NCBI GenBank assembly: GCA_021799915.1
Contig: JAJYZN010000088.1
Location: 1-10,950, forward strand
DNA from: Actinomycetes bacterium
GTDB taxonomy: Bacteria > Actinomycetota > Acidimicrobiia > Acidimicrobiales > RAAP-2
Reading direction: 5' to 3'
DNA: 10,950 nucleotides
In this document: piece by piece, positions 6,427 through 10,950 of the stretch
Position numbering within the stretch: position 1 is the stretch's first letter
Layout of the letters: every line of letters starts with the position of its first letter
Position numbers and translations under genes: made by a program
Notes under the pieces: model-generated
Database searches by the model: none
Seen by the model: the letters and a program-made list of their open reading frames with translations, nothing else
Told to the model about the DNA's origin: nothing

Positions 6427-6537
6427 CCTGCAAGGCTCGCCGCGTGGTCCCTGCCGCGCATACGCTTGCTCCGATTTTCGTACGAGGAGAATGTTCCGGC
6501 GGCCGGTGTGCGGGTCGCCTCGGAGGGAGGTGGCAGG
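6427..6537 (+). promoter_or_regulatory. 111-bp gap before the second SDR, possible internal promoter, with ribosome site
   Basis: This is the largest non-coding gap inside the rightward gene run. A clear ribosome site GGAGGGAGG lies at 6522-6530, seven bases before the ATG at 6538, and fixes that start. CTTGCT at 6465-6470 preceded by CGCATACG resembles one half of the KstR2 operator (AnCAAGnnCTTGnT as I recall it; 7 of 10 fixed positions). A short palindrome CCGGC-G-GCCGG sits at 6496-6506. TTGCTC (6466-6471) could be a -35 but no good -10 follows. No terminator hairpin with a T-run is seen. Confidence 0.4.
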
Positions 6538-7377
6538 ATGCCGGGTCCGGCTCAGGGATCTCCAGGCTCCAGTACCGGCGCGAATGCCCGGGGGCTGGTG
6601 CGAGGAGCGAAGGCGGTCGTCACCGGCGGGGCGTCGGGGATCGGCCGGGCGACGTGTCGCCTGCTGGCGGAGCACGGTGCACAGGTCAGCGTGGTGGACA
6701 GGGACGGCGTGGGCGCCGGGGACGTGGCGGCCGAGATCGGCGGGCACGCCTTCGCGGCAGACGTGACCGACGCCGACGGGCTGCGCTCGGCGATCGACGC
6801 GGCGGCGGACCGGATGGGCGGGCTCGGCATCCTGTTCAACAACGCCGGCGTGGGCTCGCTGTCCCCGCTCGCCGAATGGGAGCCCTCCGAGTGGGACCGT
6901 CTCGTCCGGGTGAACCTCACCGGGGTGTTCAACGGGTTCCGAGCTGCAGTGCCGCACCTGCTTGCCTCGGGCGGGGTGGTCGTCTCCACCGCCTCCATCT
7001 CGGGAACCCGGCCGGCGGCCGGAGAAGCGCCGTATGCCGCGGCCAAAGCCGGCGTCATGGCGATCACCGCGTCGGCAGCACTCGAGTACGCCGGTCGCAT
7101 CCGGGTGAACGCCGTCGCACCGGGAATGATCCGCACCCAGATGACCGACCCGCTCCTCACCTTCTTGCCGGACGAAGTCGAACGCTACGCGCGGACCACT
7201 CCGGTCGGCCGCGTCGGTGAGCCCGAAGACGTCGCCCGAGTTGTCCTGTTCCTCTGCTCCGATCTGGCCCGTTTCGTCACGGGCCAGACCATCGTGGTCG
7301 ACGGCGGGATGACCCTCCACGGGTCGGCGGTCGACGGCGTCTTGGAGCAGCTCTTTGCCGACCGGGCACCGGGTTGA
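6538..7377 (+). CDS. Short-chain dehydrogenase/reductase (SDR), classical type
   Basis: A 279-residue classical SDR. Motifs: TGGASGIG (29-36), D54 after beta-2 suggesting NAD(H), NNAG (101-104), N126, catalytic S153, Y166-x3-K170, NAVAPGMIRTQM (191-202) and TGQTIVVDGG (248-257). The first 20 residues are Pro/Gly/Ser-rich and probably disordered. It is clearly different in sequence from the SDR at 176-988, so the two are not a recent duplication. The strong GGAGGGAGG site selects ATG 6538 over an in-frame TTG further upstream. Its TGA overlaps the TTG start of the transporter gene (TTGA, 7374-7377), tying the two proteins' expression together. The likely role is oxidation or reduction of an alcohol/ketone on a CoA-linked or lipid substrate; substrate unknown. 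Confidence 0.93.
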   Translation: MPGPAQGSPGSSTGANARGLVRGAKAVVTGGASGIGRATCRLLAEHGAQVSVVDRDGVGAGDVAAEIGGHAFAADVTDADGLRSAIDAAADRMGGLGILFNNAGVGSLSPLAEWEPSEWDRLVRVNLTGVFNGFRAAVPHLLASGGVVVSTASISGTRPAAGEAPYAAAKAGVMAITASAALEYAGRIRVNAVAPGMIRTQMTDPLLTFLPDEVERYARTTPVGRVGEPEDVARVVLFLCSDLARFVTGQTIVVDGGMTLHGSAVDGVLEQLFADRAPG

Positions 7378-9563
7378 GCACAGACGAGCCACGGTCGCCG
7401 GGATCGTCTCGCCGCTGGGCCAAGTTGGCCGCTGCCGGCATCGTGGCCGGGTGGCTCATTTTCGCCGGGGTGACCCTCCACTACTCGTTCTCCCTCTCCG
7501 GCGTCGAGACCAACAGCTTCTCCTCTCTCCTCCCGGCCGGCGCGCCCTCGACCAAGGCGCTCGCGCTGGCCGATCGGGTCGAGGGCGCCAACAGCAACGA
7601 GGCCATCGCCGTCTGGCGAGGTCCCGACCGCGCGGCGGTGTCGGCCGCTGCCCGGAGGGGCGCGGCCGCGCTGGCGCGCGCACGCATCCGCGGAGTGGTG
7701 TCTGGTGGGACCCCCGTGCTCGCCGCCGACGGGCGCGTTGCGACCGAGACGCTCGTGATCACGGCCGGTGAGGCGGGCACCATCACGGCGGTCAACCGGG
7801 CGAGAGCGGTGGTGGCGGGCACGGCGCCCGCCGGTATCCGCACCGGCGTGACCGGGACGGCCGCCTTCGAGTCCGACCTCCTCGGCTCGGTCCAGGGGGT
7901 GGATGCCACTTTGCTCGCGGTGACGGCACTTTTGGTGGTGCTGCTCTTGGTGGGGACCTACGCCAGCCCCGTCCTGTGGATGCTGCCGCTCGCCGCGGTC
8001 GGGGTTGCCGAGGTGCTCGCCAACTTCGACACGTATTTTCTCGCCCACGCCGTCCCGGTGACCGGCGAGAGCGTGGGGCTGCTCACCGTGCTGGTCTTCG
8101 GATCGGGGACCGACTACGCGCTCCTCATCACGTCGCGCTATCGCGAGGAGCTCGCGGTGCGCTCCGACCACGTCGAAGCCGCAATCGTCGCCTGGCGGCG
8201 CACCGTCCCGGCGATCACGGCGTCGGCGGTGACCGTCATCGCCGCGTTGAGCTGCCTCCTTCTGGCCAAGGCTGGCGTCACCCACAGTCTGGGCCTGGTC
8301 GGGACCCTGGGGATCGCATCGAGCGCTCTGGCCATGCTGACCATCTACCCTGCATTGCTCGTCCTGGTCGGCCCCCGGATCTTCTGGCCCCGGGCTCCCA
8401 AATCACAGGATGGCACCCCGCACCGGAGCAGGTTCTGGAACGCCGTAGGCCATAACGTGGCCCGGCGGCCGCGCCTCGTGTGGGTCGGAGGGACGGCAGT
8501 GCTGCTGGCTTTGTGTTGCGGGCTCTTCGCATTGCACACCGACGTCACCTCGGTCAACGATCTCCCGGCGACGGCCCCGTCGGTCGAGGGCATGGACCTG
8601 CTGAGCGGGAGCGTCCCCCTCGGAGTCACGGCGCCCGGGTTCGTGGTCATGCACCCCGTCGCTGACGTCCGGCGCGCCGAGGCCCTGGTGCGGAGATCGC
8701 CCGATGTGCTGTCGATCGGTCCGGTGGTACGGGCGCACGGCGTCTCGCTCTTCGAAGTCGTGTTCCGCGCCCCTCCGCTGGGTTCGGCCGGCCTGGCACC
8801 GGTGAGCTCCCTGTCCTCCCGCCTGCATTCGGCGTTCGGGACACAGGTGCTGCTCGGGGGCCAGACCGCCCAGGACCTCGACACCGGCCGGGCGTCCGAG
8901 CGCGACTTGATCGTCGTGGGCCTGGCCGCCTTGGCGATCACCGTGCTGGTTCTCTCCTTGCTCCTGCGGGCGTTGGCCGGTCCGCTCCTCGTGGCCGCGA
9001 CCGTCGTGCTGTCGTTCGGCGCCACGATGGGCGCGGTCGCTCTCATCGTGGGACCTCTGCTGGACTTTCCCGGCATCGACCCGAGCGTGCCGGTGCTGAG
9101 CTTCGTCTTCTTGGTCTCGCTCGGCATCGACTACAACATCTTCCTCATGACCCGAGCTCGCGAGGAACTTGCCCGCGACCGCTCGCAGGCCATCGAGCGG
9201 ACGGTCGCCGCCACCGGGCGGGTGCTGACGTCTGCCGGGCTGATCCTGGCCGGGACGTTCTCGACGCTGCTCGTCCTCCCTCTCGTCCCCGAGCGCGAGA
9301 TCGGTCTCGTGGTGGCACTCGGCGTGCTGCTGGACGCGTTGTTCGTCCGCAGCGTCGTGCTGCCGGCCCTGGTTCTCGACACCGGCCACGGGTTCTGGTG
9401 GCCGACTCGGCTCGCGCAGCCCCGCCGGAACCCGTCGGGAAGACTGCGGGCCGGCGGGCCACAGGCCGGTCGCGAGGCTTGTGAGCAGATGGGTGGGGAG
9501 GCCGGTGGGGAGGCCGGTGGGGAGGCCGGTGGGCTCAGTCCGGGTGGGCCTGGAGACGGCTGA
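7374..9563 (+). CDS. MmpL/RND-family membrane transporter
   Basis: A 729-residue inner-membrane transporter with the MMPL layout: TM1 (about 17-36), periplasmic domain 1 (37-178), a block of five TM helices (about 179-335), TM7 (about 368-388), periplasmic domain 2 (389-510), and a second block of five (about 511-668), 12 helices in all. The proton-relay Asp-Tyr pairs of MmpL proteins are both present: FGSGTDYALLITSRYREEL (D247-Y248) and SLGIDYNIFLMTRAREEL (D586-Y587). MmpL proteins move lipids, glycolipids or hydrophobic small molecules, driven by proton flux. The TTG start overlaps the SDR stop; later in-frame starts would cut into TM1. The C-terminal tail (about 670-729) is cytoplasmic, charged, then Gly-rich with GGEA repeats, and lacks the long tail domain of some MmpLs. 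The last 29 bases overlap the convergent gene. A steroid or fatty-acyl substrate is only inferred from neighbours. Confidence 0.93.
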   Translation: MSTDEPRSPGSSRRWAKLAAAGIVAGWLIFAGVTLHYSFSLSGVETNSFSSLLPAGAPSTKALALADRVEGANSNEAIAVWRGPDRAAVSAAARRGAAALARARIRGVVSGGTPVLAADGRVATETLVITAGEAGTITAVNRARAVVAGTAPAGIRTGVTGTAAFESDLLGSVQGVDATLLAVTALLVVLLLVGTYASPVLWMLPLAAVGVAEVLANFDTYFLAHAVPVTGESVGLLTVLVFGSGTDYALLITSRYREELAVRSDHVEAAIVAWRRTVPAITASAVTVIAALSCLLLAKAGVTHSLGLVGTLGIASSALAMLTIYPALLVLVGPRIFWPRAPKSQDGTPHRSRFWNAVGHNVARRPRLVWVGGTAVLLALCCGLFALHTDVTSVNDLPATAPSVEGMDLLSGSVPLGVTAPGFVVMHPVADVRRAEALVRRSPDVLSIGPVVRAHGVSLFEVVFRAPPLGSAGLAPVSSLSSRLHSAFGTQVLLGGQTAQDLDTGRASERDLIVVGLAALAITVLVLSLLLRALAGPLLVAATVVLSFGATMGAVALIVGPLLDFPGIDPSVPVLSFVFLVSLGIDYNIFLMTRAREELARDRSQAIERTVAATGRVLTSAGLILAGTFSTLLVLPLVPEREIGLVVALGVLLDALFVRSVVLPALVLDTGHGFWWPTRLAQPRRNPSGRLRAGGPQAGREACEQMGGEAGGEAGGEAGGLSPGGPGDG
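9492..9533 (+). repeat. 12-bp tandem repeat at the 3' end of the transporter gene
   Basis: GGTGGGGAGGCC is repeated three times exactly (9492-9527) and followed by half a unit. It encodes GGEAGGEAGGEAGG in the cytoplasmic tail, is in frame, and lies directly before the end of the convergent flavoprotein gene. Confidence 0.85.
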
Positions 9564-10629
9564 GGGTGGCGTTGGCACCGGTCACCACGTCGCGGATGAC
9601 CTCGGCCACCGTCGGGAGCCGGTCGATCAGCCCGACCACCTGGCCGGTGGGAAGGATCCCGACGTCGGTCCGCCCCTCGACGAGCGCTGCTCGGGTCATC
9701 ACCGGCGCGTTGGCGGCCATCACGACCTGAGGCCACGAGAGCTCGTTCCCCCGCTTCATGGCCCGCCCCTCCCTGAGCAATTGGACCAGCGTCGAGCCGG
9801 TCTCCTTGCGAAAGGCGTGGGCGCTGGCGAGTGCCCGTGGCACGCCTCGGATCCAGCCCGCCCGCTCCAGTTGCGCCACCACGTCGGTGCGGACGACCCG
9901 CTGGGGGGCACCGTCGACCCTGGTGGTGACGAGGGTCCCGGTGACCGGCGTCGACAGGTACTGCTCTTTGATCGCGTCGGGAACGCGACTGTCGGCGGTG
10001 AGGAGGAATCGCGTCCCCATGGCCACACCTATTGCGCCGTACGCCAGTGCCGCCACCAACCCCCTTCCGTCGTAGTACCCACCTGCGGCCACGACGCCGA
10101 CCCGGTCGCCGACAGCGTCGACCACTTGGGGTACCAGGAGCGACGTCGGCACAGCCCCGGTGTGCCCACCGCCTTCGGCTCCCTGGGCGATGACGGCGTC
10201 GACGCCCAGCGCGGCCATCTTCTCGGCGTGACGGCGGGCGCCGATGGTAGGGACGACGATGAGGCCGGCGCTCTTGCAGCGCTCTACCAACTTGGGATTT
10301 GGCGCCTGGGCGAAGCTCGCCACTCGTGCGCCGCTGTCCACCATGAGGCCGATCCGGTCGTCGACGTCGGCGACATCGGTTCGCAGGTTCACCCCGAAAG
10401 GGCGGTCGGTCCGCGCACGGACCTCTCCCAGTGCCGCCTCGAGCTGGGCCAGGGTCATGGTGGCCGAGGCCAGCACGCCGAGCCCGCCGGCCGAGGCCGT
10501 GGCCGCCACCAGGCGCGGACCTGCGACCCACCCCATGCCGGTCTGGACGATGGGGTAGCGGACGCCGACCAGTTTGCACAGAGGAGTCTCGAGCGCCGGG
10601 TGTGGCTCGGGCATGGGTGGTGCGCTCAA
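9535..10629 (-). CDS. ipdC: Nitronate monooxygenase-fold flavoprotein, IpdC-like
   Basis: A 364-residue FMN-dependent TIM-barrel protein of the 2-nitropropane dioxygenase/FabK family. Motifs: PIVQTGMGWVAGPRLVAATASAGGLGVL (26-53), GVNLR (79-83), QGAEGGGHTG (149-158) with the conserved His at 156, and the phosphate-binding region AAGGYYDGRGLVAALAYGAIGVAMGTRFL (181-209). In steroid-degrading actinobacteria a protein of this family and size, IpdC, is encoded directly after IpdA and IpdB and acts on CoA-thioesters of steroid ring C/D intermediates. The same arrangement here (following an IpdB-like end with a 4-nt overlap) is the main reason for the symbol; without context it would be called nitronate monooxygenase. 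The TTG start at 10629 forms TTGA with the upstream stop and has AGGAAG seven bases before it; ATG 10614 is the alternative. Confidence 0.9.
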   Translation of the reverse strand: MSAPPMPEPHPALETPLCKLVGVRYPIVQTGMGWVAGPRLVAATASAGGLGVLASATMTLAQLEAALGEVRARTDRPFGVNLRTDVADVDDRIGLMVDSGARVASFAQAPNPKLVERCKSAGLIVVPTIGARRHAEKMAALGVDAVIAQGAEGGGHTGAVPTSLLVPQVVDAVGDRVGVVAAGGYYDGRGLVAALAYGAIGVAMGTRFLLTADSRVPDAIKEQYLSTPVTGTLVTTRVDGAPQRVVRTDVVAQLERAGWIRGVPRALASAHAFRKETGSTLVQLLREGRAMKRGNELSWPQVVMAANAPVMTRAALVEGRTDVGILPTGQVVGLIDRLPTVAEVIRDVVTGANATLSRLQAHPD

Positions 10630-10950
10630 CCGGGGACTTCCTGGTCCCTCCGGGCACCCGGGTCGAGCACGTCTCTCAGGAGATGCAGCTCATGTGCGGT
10701 CGGGGAGCGGGACTCGGGCACCTCTGGTGGCAGCACCAGGTCGAAGCCGGTCGCCGCGACGAGCTCGGCGAGGCTGACGCCGGGGTGCAGCGACTGCACG
10801 CGCATGGTGCGGTCGGGGGTCTCGAAGTCGAACACCCCGAGGTTCGAGACCACCAGGCGCAAGTCGAAGTACCTCGTCGCCCCGGGCCCTGCGTTCGCGG
10901 CCCGCTCGTAGCCGATGCCGCACACCATGTCGACATGATCGACGAACGTC
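10626..10950 (-). CDS. ipdB: CoA-transferase family I beta-type subunit, IpdB-like, C-terminal part (start outside window)
   Basis: The frame is open to the right edge of the window and shows the last 107 residues, beginning TFVDHVDMVCGIGYERA; the in-frame ATG at 10928 is internal to the conserved domain and is not taken as the start. Typical family features are the FVDHVD stretch, LVVSNLGVFDFETPDRTMRVQSLHPGVS, AATGFDLVLPPEVPES, and a final PTAHELHLLRDVLDP. Family members are about 250 residues, so roughly 140 lie outside. IpdAB resembles CoA transferases but hydrolyses COCHEA-CoA, opening the last steroid ring in a retro-Claisen step. Immediate coupling to an IpdC-like gene (TTGA overlap) favours IpdB over a generic 3-oxoacid CoA-transferase, whose catalytic Glu region is out of view. 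ipdA is expected just upstream on the minus strand. Confidence 0.8.
   Translation of the reverse strand, partial: TFVDHVDMVCGIGYERAANAGPGATRYFDLRLVVSNLGVFDFETPDRTMRVQSLHPGVSLAELVAATGFDLVLPPEVPESRSPTAHELHLLRDVLDPGARRDQEVPG
10637..10642 (-). promoter_or_regulatory. Ribosome binding site supporting the TTG start of the flavoprotein gene
   Basis: On the minus strand the bases read AGGAAG, seven bases upstream of TTG 10629 and inside the 3' end of the CoA-transferase-like gene. The spacing supports TTG rather than the ATG five codons downstream. Confidence 0.55.

Noticed and set aside
6466..6537. Upstream TTG start for the second SDR adding 24 residues
   Set aside because: The extension has no SDR similarity, and GGAGGGAGG is correctly spaced for the ATG at 6538.
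5044..7392. 782-codon open frame on the minus strand opposite the Ltp-like and SDR genes
   Set aside because: Its translation is rich in Arg, Gly, Pro and His with no domain motifs, while the plus strand encodes two proteins with complete family motifs. It is an effect of high GC in the third codon position.
9535..10629. Detoxifying nitronate monooxygenase as the primary call
   Set aside because: The fold is the same, but coupling to an IpdB-like gene and the surrounding acyl-CoA genes fit IpdC better. It remains the fallback if flanking steroid genes are absent.

Overview
The window is very GC-rich DNA with tightly packed genes and no long gene-free stretch. Its gene content is dominated by acyl-CoA, thiolase and short-chain dehydrogenase genes, with one MmpL-type transporter. 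The partial protein at the left edge carries a repeat of the 'GGKPLN.PIVGMA...GGYW.VASDGG.F.F...PFLGS' type, which I associate with secreted proteins of Acidimicrobiia-like actinobacteria. Together these suggest a high-GC actinobacterium, probably an Acidimicrobiia relative. The taxonomic call is inference.

Layout. (1) Positions 1-174, + strand: the last 57 residues of a repeat protein. (2) Positions 176-3368, - strand: a three-gene operon read right to left, an acyl-CoA dehydrogenase (397 aa), a second and divergent acyl-CoA dehydrogenase (392 aa), then an SDR oxidoreductase (270 aa), with an 11-nt gap and an ATGA overlap. (3) Positions 3369-3416: a 48-bp divergent promoter region with a perfect 13-bp palindrome. 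(4) Positions 3417-9563, + strand: a five-gene run, a canonical thiolase, a DUF35 zinc-ribbon/OB-fold protein, an SCP2/Ltp-type thiolase homologue, an SDR and a 729-aa MmpL/RND transporter. The first three are joined by GTGA and TGATG overlaps and the last two by a TTGA overlap; a 111-bp gap before the SDR is the only break. (5) Positions 9535-10950, - strand: the C-terminal part of a CoA-transferase beta-like subunit (IpdB-like) followed through a TTGA overlap by a nitronate-monooxygenase-fold flavoprotein (IpdC-like).

How the genes may work together. The set matches the actinobacterial steroid degradation programme. IpdB and IpdC act on the steroid C/D rings (HIP pathway). A paired acyl-CoA dehydrogenase resembles the heterotetrameric ChsE/IpdE enzymes. 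A thiolase of FadA5/FadA6 type removes acetyl- or propionyl-CoA. DUF35 plus an Ltp-type thiolase resembles the Ltp2-ChsH2 retro-aldolase of side-chain removal. The SDRs would supply hydroxyacyl or ketosteroid oxidoreductase steps, and the MmpL protein could move a lipid or steroid-like substrate. Each family assignment is well supported by motifs. The steroid substrate is an inference from the combination and needs the flanking genes (ipdA, echA20, kstD, hsaC and others) to confirm it.
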